Part shown: positions 33,863 through 42,024 of the stretch, piece after piece
How the letters are laid out: each line of letters begins with the position of its first letter
How positions within the stretch are numbered: position 1 is the stretch's first letter
Assembly: GCF_018024495.1 (NCBI RefSeq)
Contig: NZ_CP071696.1
Location: 2,170,001-2,234,000 of the forward strand
Length of the DNA: 64,000 nucleotides
DNA from: Agromyces archimandritae
GTDB taxonomy: Bacteria > Actinomycetota > Actinomycetes > Actinomycetales > Microbacteriaceae
Direction of reading: 5' to 3'
Position numbers and translations under genes: made by a program
The notes under the pieces: generated by a model
Told to the model about the DNA's origin: nothing
Database searches by the model: none
What the model saw: only the letters and a program-made list of their open reading frames with translations

Positions 33863-35263
33863 TCAGGCGGCGAAATCCGGGCGGGGGCGGTCGTCGTGCG
33901 CGGGGCGCCAGCCGTCCGGGCCGCGTTCGTAGGCGTGCCGGGGGCCGTCGGCGAGGAGCCCGCCGAGGGCGGTGAGGAAGCGGTCGACGTCGGCAGAAGA
34001 GGTGCCGACCCCGATGCTCGCCCGCAGCCCGTTCGAGCGGGCGGCGATGCGGTCGAAGAAGGGGTGCGCGCAGAAGCGCCCGGCCCGCACCGAGACGCCG
34101 TGCTCGGCGGCGAGGGCGCCGGCGATGAGGCCGACGCGGCCGCGCTCCAGTTCGACGGCGGCGATGCCGACGGCGTCTTCGGCGTCGTCGAATCCGCGGA
34201 GCAGCCGCACCCCGGGCAGTGCGGCGAGTCCGTCGCGGAGCCGCGCCGTGAGGGCTTCCTCGTGCGCGAGGCGGGCGTCGCCGAGGGCGGCGAGCTCGTC
34301 GAGGGCGCGCGCGAACGCGGTGATGCCGAGCACGTTCGGGGTGCCGGCCTCGTGGCGTTCCGGCCCGGTCTTCCATCTCGTGCGGTCGAGGTCGACGCGT
34401 TCGACGGCGCCGCCGCCGGCGAGGTAGGGCAGGGCGGCGTCGAGCCAGTCCGCGCGCCCGACGAGCACGCCGGCGCCGTAGGGCGCGTACGCCTTGTGGC
34501 CGGAGGCGGCGAGGTAGTCGATGCCGGCCGCGGCGAGGTCGACGGCACGGTGCGGGACGAGCTGGGCGGCATCCACCGCGAGGCGTGCACCGTGCGCGTG
34601 GGCGACGGCGGCGAAGCGCTCGAGCGGCAGCAGCTCGCCGGTGACGTTCGAGGCGCCGGTCACCGACACGAGCGCCGCGGGGCGGCGGGCGAGTTCGGCA
34701 TCCACCGCGGCGAGGGTCTCTGCGATCGTCGGCGCGGCGCGCACGACGCGACGACCGTAGCGTTCCCACGGCAGCAGGTTCGCGTGGTGCTCGATGTCGA
34801 GCACCACGGTCTCGCCGGGCACGGCGCCGGCGAGCAGGGCGAGGGCGTCGGTGGTGTTCCGGGTGAAGACGACGAGGTCGTCGGGGCGGGCGCCGAGCCG
34901 TTCGCCGATGGATGCCCGTGCGCCCTCCACGAGCGCCGTTGCCGTCTCCGAGGCGAACCCCGACCCCCGGTGCACGCTGGAGTACCAGGGCAGCACGCTC
35001 GCGACGTGCCGGGCGACGCCGGCCAGGGCGGGGGCGGATGCCGCGAGGTCGAGGTTCGTGTGCTGCGCCGCCCCGCCGCCGAGCACCGGAACCTCGAGCC
35101 CCGAATCGGCGAGCACCGCGAGCGGCGTGATCGGCACTGCGGGCCGGCCCGCCGGGGCGCCGCCGGGCGGCGCGCTCCGCGCGGGTCCGCCGGGCGACGC
35201 GGGCATCCAGCGGCGCTCCTCCGCCCCGAGTCCCTGCCCGCTCGCGATCCCGATGCTGCCCAT
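33863..35263 (-). CDS. Aminotransferase class V (cysteine desulfurase-like)
   Basis: 466 residues with an N-terminal extension of ~55 residues rich in Gly and Pro before the fold starts at HTNLDLAASAPALAGV. PLP-enzyme landmarks: VFTRNTTDALALLAGAVPGETVV, ASNVTGELLPLE, AVDAAQLVPHRAVDL, and the likely lysine in LAASGHKAYAPYGAGVLVG. The region after the lysine, with ERHEAGTPNVLGI, is also typical. It could act as a cysteine desulfurase or as another class V lyase; no Cys in the usual SufS/IscS loop was recognised, so desulfurase activity is uncertain. It stands alone. Confidence 0.83.
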   Translation of the reverse strand: MGSIGIASGQGLGAEERRWMPASPGGPARSAPPGGAPAGRPAVPITPLAVLADSGLEVPVLGGGAAQHTNLDLAASAPALAGVARHVASVLPWYSSVHRGSGFASETATALVEGARASIGERLGARPDDLVVFTRNTTDALALLAGAVPGETVVLDIEHHANLLPWERYGRRVVRAAPTIAETLAAVDAELARRPAALVSVTGASNVTGELLPLERFAAVAHAHGARLAVDAAQLVPHRAVDLAAAGIDYLAASGHKAYAPYGAGVLVGRADWLDAALPYLAGGGAVERVDLDRTRWKTGPERHEAGTPNVLGITAFARALDELAALGDARLAHEEALTARLRDGLAALPGVRLLRGFDDAEDAVGIAAVELERGRVGLIAGALAAEHGVSVRAGRFCAHPFFDRIAARSNGLRASIGVGTSSADVDRFLTALGGLLADGPRHAYERGPDGWRPAHDDRPRPDFAA

Positions 35264-35402
35264 GCGGCGACGCTACGCGCGCACCGGAAGCACCGGAAGC
35301 ACTCCCGTCACACCGCTCAACGCAGCGTCACACGAGGTCATCCGCCCCCGCTGGTGCCGCTTCCAGGGGCGGTGGAGAAGTGGAGCGGGAGCGCGCGGGC
35401 GC

Positions 35403-36176
35403 TCAGCCGGCCGCTTCGAGCTCCACCGGATCGAGCTCGGCGCGCTTGGCGGCGCGGCCGTCGCCTGAGGAGCGGCCGGTGAGGCGGCGGCCGATCCACG
35501 GCAGAACGTATTCGCGGTAGTAGGCGGCGGTGTTGCGCGCTTTCGGCCCCGGCGGTTCGGCGGCGACCTCGGCGACGCCCCACTCGGGCGGCACGGGCAC
35601 GCCGAGGGCGGTGAGCACGTTCGAGGCGACGCGGGCGTGGCCGGCGGCGTTCAGGTGCAGCTTGTCGGCCGACCAGTAGCGGATGTCGCGGAGGCCGCGG
35701 TCCGAGAAGTTGTCGACGAAGGTGACGCCGGGCTGCTCCCCGACGTCGCGGAGCGCGGCGGTGAGCTCGTTTCCTCGCCCGTCGAAGACGCCGCCGAGCG
35801 GCAGGTTCGCCGACGGGTTCGCTCCCGAGAGCATGAGCACGTGGATGTCGGCGGCGCGGATGCGCTCGATCGCGTCGCGGAAGCGCCCGGCGACCGTCTC
35901 GACCGACATGCGCGGGCGCAGGATGTCGTTGCCGCCGCCGTTGAAGCTCAGTACCGCGGGCTTCAGGGCGATCGCCGCGTCGAGCTGTTCGTCGATGATG
36001 GGGCCGAGCTTCTTGCCGCGGATCGCGAGGTTCGCGTACCGCACCGGCTCGGGGGCGGCGGCCTGCGCGAGGCCGAGCGCGACGAGATCCGCCCAGCCGC
36101 GCACACTGCCGTCGGGCAGCTCGTCGCCGACGCCCTCGGTGAAACTGTCGCCGATGGCGACGTACGAGTCGAACAT
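35403..36176 (-). CDS. SGNH/GDSL-family hydrolase
   Basis: 257 residues. Block I YVAIGDSFTEGVGDELPDG holds the nucleophile Ser near residue 11. SFNGGGNDILRP is block III with the oxyanion Asn, and DKLHLNAAGHARVA is block V with the Asp-His pair. No signal peptide, so it is probably cytoplasmic. Family members are esterases, lipases or acyl-CoA thioesterases; the substrate is unknown. Upstream (36177-36564) is filled by a cluster of palindromic repeats, so its promoter must lie within or right beside them. Confidence 0.89.
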   Translation of the reverse strand: MFDSYVAIGDSFTEGVGDELPDGSVRGWADLVALGLAQAAAPEPVRYANLAIRGKKLGPIIDEQLDAAIALKPAVLSFNGGGNDILRPRMSVETVAGRFRDAIERIRAADIHVLMLSGANPSANLPLGGVFDGRGNELTAALRDVGEQPGVTFVDNFSDRGLRDIRYWSADKLHLNAAGHARVASNVLTALGVPVPPEWGVAEVAAEPPGPKARNTAAYYREYVLPWIGRRLTGRSSGDGRAAKRAELDPVELEAAG

Positions 36177-36195
36177 CCCTCCACGCTAGCCCGTC

Positions 36196-36554
36196 GGTCG
36201 AGTAGGCGCGCAGCGCCGTATCGAGACCCGGTGCCTGGGGGGTCTCGATACGCTCCTCCGTCGCTCCTCGACCGGCGGATGCGAACCCGTCGGTCGAGTA
36301 GGCCGCTCGCGGCCGTATCGAGACCTGGTGCCCCGGGGGTCTCGATACGCTCGTGCCTCGCTACTCGACCGGCGACACCCGTCGGTCGAGTAGGCCGCTC
36401 GCGGCCGTATCGAGACCCGGTGCCTGGGGGGTCTCGATACGCTCCTTCGTCGCTCCTCGACCGGCGACACCCGGCGGTCGAGTAGGCGCGCCAGCGCCGT
36501 ATCGAGACCCGGTGCCCCGGGGGTCTCGATACGCTCCTTCGTCGCTCCTCGACC
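36196..36554. repeat. Palindromic repeat cluster P4-1, four units
   Basis: Four units of about 90 bp, each running GGTCGAGTAG...GTATCGAGACC...GGTCTCGATACG...CTCGACCGG, hence self-complementary. In this cluster the GGCGCGCAGCGCC-type end faces left and the GCTCC(T)TCGTCGCT-type end faces right. Between units are short CGACACCCGTC or CGGATGCGAACC spacers. The cluster fills the gap between the SGNH hydrolase start and the SnoaL-like gene stop. Related clusters lie at 37703-37977, 45433-45828 and 62080-62366. Spacers are not unique sequences, so this is not CRISPR. Confidence 0.9.
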
Positions 36555-36564
36555 GGCGGATGCG

Positions 36565-37053
36565 TCAGCGCCGGTCGGCGAGGCGGTTGACCCAGGCGAA
36601 GAGCCGGTTGCGTTTCGTGTTCTGGAAGGCCGCGCACATCCACTCGCCGCCCCGGCGCACCATGACGAAGGTCTGCACCTTGTCGAAGCGACGCGGCGGG
36701 CGGGGGCCCGTGCCGACGTGCCCCTCGGTGAGGACGACGGCGACGTCGGCCGAGAGGAAACGCAGGTCGAGCACCCGCATCGTCATCCGTGACTCCTTCT
36801 GCCACTTGCCGAACACGGGCACATGCGTGCGGCGGATGCTCTCGCGCCCGAGGTCGTGGAGGCCCGCGAAGATGACGTAGCTCGCGTCCTCGGTGAAGCG
36901 CCCGGCGTAGGCGGATGCGTCGCCCGCGTCCCAGGCTGCGCGGATCTCGTCGAGGGCGGCGAGCACGCCGTCGGTGGATGCCGTGGGGCGCGCCAGGGCA
37001 TCCGCACCCCCGGACTGCTGCGCGCTGTTCGCGCCGGTCTGCATGTCGTCCAT
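36565..37053 (-). CDS. SnoaL-like / SgcJ-EcaC type protein
   Basis: 162 residues from ATG 37053, which has a strong ribosome site (GGAGGAG) 5-6 bases upstream; further in-frame ATGs at 37065 and 37092 are less well placed. The NTF2-like fold is suggested by VLAALDEIRAAWDAGDASAYAGRFTEDASYVIFAGLHDLGRESIR, then VAVVLTEGHVGTG and a C-terminal WMCAAFQNTKRNRLFAWVNRL. Such proteins are small-molecule-binding or oxidoreductase-associated enzymes. It is divergent from the PadR gene and is a likely PadR target. Confidence 0.8.
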   Translation of the reverse strand: MDDMQTGANSAQQSGGADALARPTASTDGVLAALDEIRAAWDAGDASAYAGRFTEDASYVIFAGLHDLGRESIRRTHVPVFGKWQKESRMTMRVLDLRFLSADVAVVLTEGHVGTGPRPPRRFDKVQTFVMVRRGGEWMCAAFQNTKRNRLFAWVNRLADRR

Positions 37054-37069
37054 GATCTCCTCCATGCGT

Positions 37070-37115
37070 ACTGCATTAGTGCAATCTGCCATAATTTTAG
37101 CACCGACGATACACT
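37070..37115. promoter_or_regulatory. Divergent promoter/operator region, SnoaL-like and padR genes
   Basis: The only AT-richer stretch here (CCATAATTTTAGC) lies between the two starts. TGCATTAGTGCA (37072-37083) carries matching TGCA arms and could bind the PadR dimer. TAAAAT on the minus strand and GATACACT on the plus strand are possible -10 elements. Autoregulation by PadR is normal in the family; here it is inferred. Confidence 0.4.
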
Positions 37116-37121
37116 GACGCC

Positions 37122-37712
37122 ATGCCGCGGCAGCAGCTCAGCCGAACCGAACGCGACCTCGTCGCCCTCAGCGTGCTCGCGCTGCTCACGACCGGCCCCC
37201 GGCATCCGTACGACCTGCACCGTTTCCTCGTCGACACCCGCAAGGACTTCGTCACGGGGCTTCCGCGCAGCCTCTACCACGCGGTCGGCAAACTCGCCGA
37301 CGCCGGGCTCATCGCCCCCGCCGGCACCGAGCAGCACGGCAGCCGCCCCGAACGCACCGTCTACGCCCTCACCGACGCCGGCCGCGCAGAACTCCGCCGG
37401 CGAGTCGCGCTGCTGCTGGCCACCCCGGACCCCGACGCGACGTTGACGTACGCCGCGCTCTCCTACATGGGCGTGCTCGGTCGGGGCGACGCCGTGACCG
37501 CGCTGCGGGCCCGCCTCGCATCCCTCGACCTCGCGCTCGCGCAACTGAAGACCGACCTCGCGGAGGCGGCCGAGCTGCCCGAGATCCTCCTCGTCGAAGC
37601 CGACTTCGAGGGCGCCCGCCTCCGCGCCGAGCGTGCCTGGGTCGCCCGCCTCATCGACCGCCTCGTCTCGGGCGAGCTCGCCTGGGCGCCGCCGCCCCCG
37701 CCGGTCGAGTAG
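37122..37712 (+). CDS. PadR-family transcriptional regulator
   Basis: 196 residues. The N-terminal winged helix (LVALSVLALLTTGPRHPYDLHRFLVDTRKDFV, then SLYHAVGKLADAGLIAP, and the wing HGSRPERTVYALTDAGRAELRRRV) is PadR-like. The C-terminal helical part (LRARLASLDLALAQLKTDLAEA) serves in dimerisation. It is divergent from the SnoaL-like gene. The last codons, PPPPPVE-stop, are read from the GGTCGAGTAG end of repeat cluster P4-2, so the repeat supplies the stop codon and the natural C-terminus may once have been longer. Confidence 0.88.
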   Translation: MPRQQLSRTERDLVALSVLALLTTGPRHPYDLHRFLVDTRKDFVTGLPRSLYHAVGKLADAGLIAPAGTEQHGSRPERTVYALTDAGRAELRRRVALLLATPDPDATLTYAALSYMGVLGRGDAVTALRARLASLDLALAQLKTDLAEAAELPEILLVEADFEGARLRAERAWVARLIDRLVSGELAWAPPPPPVE

Positions 37713-37977
37713 GCCGCCTGCGGCCGTATCGTGACCCGGTGCCCCGGGGGTCTCGATACGCTCGTGCCTCGTGCCTCGTGCCTCGCTCCTCGACCGGCGA
37801 CACCCGGCGGTCGAGTAGGCCGCCTGCGGCCGTATCGAGACCTGGTTCCAGGGGTCTCGATACGCTCCTTCGTCGCTCCTCGACCGGCGACACCCGGCGG
37901 TCGAGTAGGCCGCCTGCGGCCGTATCGAGACCCGGTGCCTGGGGGGTCTCGATACGCTCCTTCGTCGCTACTCGACC
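37703..37977. repeat. Palindromic repeat cluster P4-2, three units
   Basis: Three P4 units in the same orientation as cluster P4-1, filling the gap between the convergent padR and PucR-type genes. The first unit contains a small internal duplication (CTCGTGCCTCGTGCCTCGTGC near 37760-37782). Its left end gives the last codons of the PadR gene (VE-stop) and its right end gives the PVE-stop of the PucR-type gene on the other strand. Confidence 0.9.
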
Positions 37978-39482
37978 GGCGGCAGGGGCGGCGGGCCCGC
38001 GGCGACGAGCGCCGCCCAGAGCTCGGCGCGGGCGGGGAAGCTCGAGAGCTCGCGCCCGAGGGCGCGCTCGGCGGCTGCGACCCGGTTGCGCACGGTGTGG
38101 CGGTGCACCCCGAGCTCGCGCGCGGCGGCGTCGTACTGCGCGCCGTGCTCGAGCCAGGTGCGGAGCGTCCGCAGCAACACCCCGTCGGGGTCGGCCAGGG
38201 CGAGGGGGGCGAGTTCGGCGCGTGCGAGCCGTCGGGCTTCGGGGGTGGATGCCAGGGCGCGCAGCCCCCCGCCGGCCTCGTGCACGCCGGGGGCGCCGGC
38301 GGCCGCGAGGGCGCGCTCGGCCTCGTCGCGGGCGAGCGCGAGCCGTTCGCGGGGTTCGGCGCCCGAGACGCCGACGGCGGTGTCGAGTGCGGCGGCGAGG
38401 CGGGCGGGCGCATCGTCGCCGGGGGCGCAGACGAGGACGATGCGCCCGGCATCCCGAGCATGGAAGCGGCCCTCGCCCGAGCCGAGCCGCTCGAGCGCCG
38501 GCTCCGATTCGCCGGGGTCGGCGGCGACGGCGACCCGCAGCGGCCCGGGCGGCAGGGCGCCCCAGAGTTCGGCGGCGACGGCGTCGGCTGCGGCGTCGCC
38601 GGCGAGGATGCCGGGCAGCAGCCGGGTGCGCAGCCGGGTTTCGACGCGGCCGAGGTCGCGATGCTGTTCGAGGGCGAAGCCGGCGAGGGCGATCACGGCA
38701 TCCACGAGGTCGCGGCCGGCGGCATCCAGTTCGGGGCTCTCGCCGACGGCGAGGACGCCGCGGAGGGCGTCGCCGGCGCCGAGGGTCTGCAGTTCGACGC
38801 GGACGCCGTCGGCGTCGATGACGCGGCTGCCGCGGCGGCGGCGGGCGAGCAGCTCGCGTGCGGCGTCGGTGACGGCGGTCAGCTGTGCGGCCGAGAGGCG
38901 CCCGGCGGGTGCTTCGCGGTCGATGCCGCCGCCGACGCCGACGAGGCCGACCCATGAGCCGAGCTGTCGGGCGAGCTCGTCGATCGTGGCCGAGAGCCCG
39001 TCGCGGCGCAGGGCGGCGCGCGAGATGGCGCGCTGGGCGGCCAGCGACCAGCGCTGCCGTTCGTGCCGGGCGTCGTCGATGAGGTCGGCGACGGTGCGCG
39101 CGATCGCGATGAACGGCACCCGGTAGGGCACTTCGACGAGCGGCAGCCCGTGCCGCAGGCACGCATCCACCAGCTCGGGCGGCACGGGTCGCACGACCCC
39201 CGAGCCGAAGCCGAGCGCGGCGACGCCGGCGGCGCGCAACCGCCGCACGTAGTCGTCGGCGAACTCGGCGTCGAGGTCGGGGCCGCCGCCTTCGCGGAAC
39301 GCGGTGCCGGTGGTCAGCAGCAGATGCCCGGCGTCGAGGAACGGGGTGGGGTCGCCGAGTTCGGAGGGGTGCGCCCAGCCGACGGCGGCGTCGACGGCGC
39401 CCTCGGGCAGCTCGGCTTCGGGGGTGAGGAGCGCGAGGGCGAGCTCGGGGCGTGCGAGCAGGGTGCGGAGCGTGGGGAACAT
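37968..39482 (-). CDS. PucR/CdaR-type transcriptional regulator
   Basis: 504 residues. The N-terminal PucR domain is seen as LRTLLARPELALALLTPEAEL and LDAGHLLLTTGTAFR, followed by a GAF-like middle (~residues 140-280). The C-terminal HTH_30 helix-turn-helix is LRTWLEHGAQYDAAARELGVHRHTVRNRVAAAERALGREL. It is divergent from gabD, and PucR-type regulators often activate GABA or purine use, so gabD is a good candidate target. The final PPPLPPVE-stop is contributed by the adjoining P4 repeat. Confidence 0.88.
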   Translation of the reverse strand: MFPTLRTLLARPELALALLTPEAELPEGAVDAAVGWAHPSELGDPTPFLDAGHLLLTTGTAFREGGGPDLDAEFADDYVRRLRAAGVAALGFGSGVVRPVPPELVDACLRHGLPLVEVPYRVPFIAIARTVADLIDDARHERQRWSLAAQRAISRAALRRDGLSATIDELARQLGSWVGLVGVGGGIDREAPAGRLSAAQLTAVTDAARELLARRRRGSRVIDADGVRVELQTLGAGDALRGVLAVGESPELDAAGRDLVDAVIALAGFALEQHRDLGRVETRLRTRLLPGILAGDAAADAVAAELWGALPPGPLRVAVAADPGESEPALERLGSGEGRFHARDAGRIVLVCAPGDDAPARLAAALDTAVGVSGAEPRERLALARDEAERALAAAGAPGVHEAGGGLRALASTPEARRLARAELAPLALADPDGVLLRTLRTWLEHGAQYDAAARELGVHRHTVRNRVAAAERALGRELSSFPARAELWAALVAAGPPPLPPVE

Positions 39483-39565
39483 GGTTATACAGAGTGTCGA
39501 ATCAGGATCGAGCTACTGTACACCGTGGCGAGGCGGCATCCACCCCGCGCGCGTAGCATGGCCGC

Positions 39566-41035
39566 ATGGCCCTCAGCGAAACCGAGCAGAACGTGCTCGC
39601 CAACGTCCCGAACCGTCTCTTCATCGGCGGCGAATGGGTGGATGCCGAAGGCGGCGCCACCATGGAGGTCGCCGACCCCGCCACCGGCGAGGTCATCGCG
39701 ACGATCGCGTCCGCAAGCCCCGCCGACGGCATCCGCGCCCTCGACGCCGCCGTCGCCGTGCAGGACGAGTGGGCCGCGACCGCCCCGCGCGAGCGCGGCG
39801 AACTGCTGCGCCGCGCCTTCGACGCGCTCATGGCGCGCAAGGAGGAGTTCGCGCTCCTCATGACGCTCGAGATGGGCAAGCCGCTCGCCGAGGCGCGCGG
39901 CGAGGTCGCCTACGGCGGCGAGTTCCTCCGCTGGTTCAGCGAGGAGGCGCCGCGCATCTCCGGCCGCTACGGCCTGAACCCCGAGGGCACGGGGCGGATG
40001 ATCGTCTCGCAGCGGCCCGTCGGCCCCTCCTTCTTCATCACGCCGTGGAACTTCCCGCTCGCGATGGCGACCCGCAAGATCGCCCCCGCGCTCGCCGCCG
40101 GCTGCACCGTCGTCATCAAGCCGGCCTCGCTCACCCCGCTCACGACGATCGCGTTCGTCCGCCTCCTCGAAGAGGTCGGCTTGCCCAAGGGCGTCGTGAA
40201 CGTCGTCACCTCCAAGAGCTCCGGCGCCCTCTCGGGACCGATCATCGCCGACCCGCGCCTGCGGAAGCTGAGCTTCACCGGCTCGACCGAGGTCGGCCGC
40301 AAGCTCATGGAGCAGTCCGCGCAGGGCATCCTCCGCACCAGCATGGAGCTCGGCGGCAACGCCCCGTTCGTCGTCTTCGACGACGCCGACCTCGACAAGG
40401 CCGTCGAAGGCGCGATGCTCGCGAAGTTCCGAAACATCGGCCAGGCCTGCACCGCCGCGAACCGCTTCATCGTGCACGCCGCGGTCGCCGAGGAGTTCGC
40501 CACGCGCGTCACCGAGCGCGTCGAGGCCATGAAGGTCGGCCGCGGCACCGAGGATGGCGTCTCGATCGGCCCGCTCATCGACGACGACGCCGTGCACACC
40601 ACCGCCGAACTCGTCGCCGACGCCGTCGAGCGCGGTGCGACCGTGCGCATCGGCGGGCAGGCGCCCGACGGCGCGGGATCCTTCTACCTGCCGACGGTGC
40701 TCTCGGGCGTCGCGCCCGGCAGTCGCATCCTCAGCGAGGAGATCTTCGGACCGGTGCTCGGCATCGCGACCTTCGAGACCGAGGACGAGGCGGTCGCGCT
40801 GGCCAACTCCACCGAGTACGGCCTCGTCTCGTACGTGTTCACCGAATCGCTCGGCCGCGGCCACCGCATGATCGACCGCCTCGCCACCGGCATGATGGGC
40901 CTGAACACGGGCCTCGTCTCGAACGCGGCGGCCCCGTTCGGCGGCATCAAGCAGTCCGGCATCGGTCGCGAGGGCGGCCTCGAGGGCATCCACGAGTACC
41001 TCGACACGAAGTACACGCTCGTCCCCGTGTCGTGA
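39566..41035 (+). CDS. gabD: NAD(P)-dependent succinate-semialdehyde dehydrogenase
   Basis: 489 residues, the normal length. Aldehyde dehydrogenase landmarks are complete: FITPWNFPLAMATRKIAPAL, PASLTPLTTIAF, LSFTGSTEVGRKL, SMELGGNAPFVVFDDADLD with general base Glu261, and GQACTAANR with nucleophile Cys295. The overall pattern (FAEEARRI-like FSEEAPRISGRYG, TGMMGLNTGLVSNAAAPFGGIKQSG) is close to GabD. It oxidises succinate semialdehyde to succinate in GABA breakdown. No gabT or gabP is nearby. The 83-bp gap upstream holds the divergent promoters shared with the PucR regulator, including AT-rich TTATACAGAG and CTACTGTACA. Confidence 0.91.
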   Translation: MALSETEQNVLANVPNRLFIGGEWVDAEGGATMEVADPATGEVIATIASASPADGIRALDAAVAVQDEWAATAPRERGELLRRAFDALMARKEEFALLMTLEMGKPLAEARGEVAYGGEFLRWFSEEAPRISGRYGLNPEGTGRMIVSQRPVGPSFFITPWNFPLAMATRKIAPALAAGCTVVIKPASLTPLTTIAFVRLLEEVGLPKGVVNVVTSKSSGALSGPIIADPRLRKLSFTGSTEVGRKLMEQSAQGILRTSMELGGNAPFVVFDDADLDKAVEGAMLAKFRNIGQACTAANRFIVHAAVAEEFATRVTERVEAMKVGRGTEDGVSIGPLIDDDAVHTTAELVADAVERGATVRIGGQAPDGAGSFYLPTVLSGVAPGSRILSEEIFGPVLGIATFETEDEAVALANSTEYGLVSYVFTESLGRGHRMIDRLATGMMGLNTGLVSNAAAPFGGIKQSGIGREGGLEGIHEYLDTKYTLVPVS

Positions 41036-41040
41036 TCGCG

Positions 41041-41112
41041 GCGAGTGGATGCCGGTGGGCGGCGCTCCCGGCATCCACTCGCCCGGCATCCACTCGCCCG
41101 GCATCCACTCGC
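41041..41112 (+). repeat. Tandem/inverted GGATGCC repeat, probable gabD terminator
   Basis: GCGAGTGGATGCCGG (41041-41055) is followed by three tandem copies of its exact reverse complement CCGGCATCCACTCGC (41068-41082, 41083-41097, 41098-41112). Any of the three can form a 15-bp stem with the first arm. It begins 5 bp after the gabD stop. This is the clearest example of the GGATGC word shaped into an ordered structure. Confidence 0.85.
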
Positions 41113-41149
41113 CCCGAACGTGCCCGGGCCGGGCCCGTAGACTGACGGG

Positions 41150-41596
41150 GTGTCAGTGAACCCAGCGCTCGTCGGCCGTGAGTTCCCGCCGACCGAACCG
41201 TATCTCGTGGGTCGTGAGAAGGTGCGCGAGTTCGCCCGCGCGGTCTTCGCGACCAGCCCCGTCAACTTCGACGTCGACGCCGCCCGCGAAGCCGGGCACG
41301 CCGACCTCGTCGCCCCGCCGACGTTCCCCGTCGTCATCCAGGAGGCGACCCTCGCGCAGCTGCTCGCCGAACCCGACGGCGGCATCGACTTCTCGCGCGT
41401 CGTGCACGGCGACCAGCAGTTCGCCTACACGCGACCCATCGTCGCCGGCGACGAACTGATCGCCCGGCTCGCCGTCACGGGCGTGAAGACCCTCGGCGGC
41501 AACGCGATGGTCACCGCCGAATCCACGATCACCGATCAGGACGGGGAGCACGTCGTGACCGCGATCTCGACGCTCGTCGTGCGGGGGGAGGCCTGA
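41150..41596 (+). CDS. hadA: MaoC-like dehydratase N-terminal protein (HadA type)
   Basis: 148 residues from GTG 41150. The FAS1-dehydratase-type N-terminal hotdog domain starts NPALVGREFPPTEPYLVGREKVREFARAV; VHGDQQFAYTRPIVAGDEL and the rest of the fold follow. It is one half of a heterodimeric (R)-3-hydroxyacyl dehydratase; the catalytic half is encoded by the next gene, whose start it overlaps by one base. In actinobacteria, hadA-hadB next to murB is a conserved arrangement. Function as part of a fatty acid elongation system is inferred. Confidence 0.85.
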   Translation: MSVNPALVGREFPPTEPYLVGREKVREFARAVFATSPVNFDVDAAREAGHADLVAPPTFPVVIQEATLAQLLAEPDGGIDFSRVVHGDQQFAYTRPIVAGDELIARLAVTGVKTLGGNAMVTAESTITDQDGEHVVTAISTLVVRGEA

Positions 41597-42018
41597 TGCG
41601 CGCGCCCGGATCCGACCTTTCGGTCGGCGACATCATCGCCGAGGACTCGGTGCCGCTCACCCGCGACGCCCTCGTCCGCTACGCCGGCGCATCCGGCGAC
41701 TTCAACCCGATCCACTACCGCGACGACGTCGCGAAGACCGTCGGCCTGCCCGGCGTCATCGCCCACGGCATGCTCACGATGGGCCTGGCCGTCCAGCCCG
41801 TCGTCGACTGGCTCGGCGACCCGGCCCGCATCCTCGACTACCGGGTGCGCTTCACCCGCCCGGTCGTCGTCGACCCCGAGATCGGCGTCGTCGTGTCGGT
41901 GCTCGCGAAGGTGGCCGTGCTCGACGAGGAGGCCGGCGAGGCCCGCATCGACCTGACCGTGAAGGTCGGCGAGGAGACCGTGCTCGGCAAGGCGCAGGTC
42001 CGCGTGCGGCTCGACTGA
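41596..42018 (+). CDS. hadB: MaoC-family dehydratase (HadB type)
   Basis: 140 residues. The hydratase-2 motif is clear: YAGASGDFNPIHYRDDVAKTVGLPGVIAHGMLTMGL, with the Asp-His pair of the active site (D.NPIH). A hotdog core continues to VGEETVLGKAQVRVRLD. It pairs with the upstream HadA-like protein and should dehydrate 3-hydroxyacyl thioesters. The start shares a base with the hadA stop and the stop is 7 bp before murB. Confidence 0.9.
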   Translation: MRAPGSDLSVGDIIAEDSVPLTRDALVRYAGASGDFNPIHYRDDVAKTVGLPGVIAHGMLTMGLAVQPVVDWLGDPARILDYRVRFTRPVVVDPEIGVVVSVLAKVAVLDEEAGEARIDLTVKVGEETVLGKAQVRVRLD

Positions 42019-42024
42019 TCGGGT

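Noticed and set aside
36196..36554. CRISPR-like array of regular repeats
   Set aside because: The units are palindromes of ~90 bp with short spacers that are nearly identical, not unique; no cas genes are nearby.
36177..36564. Protein-coding frames within the P4 repeats (peptides such as VSIRSF/YRDP)
   Set aside because: They are translations of the repeat unit that appear identically in every cluster; no start site or conserved domain.
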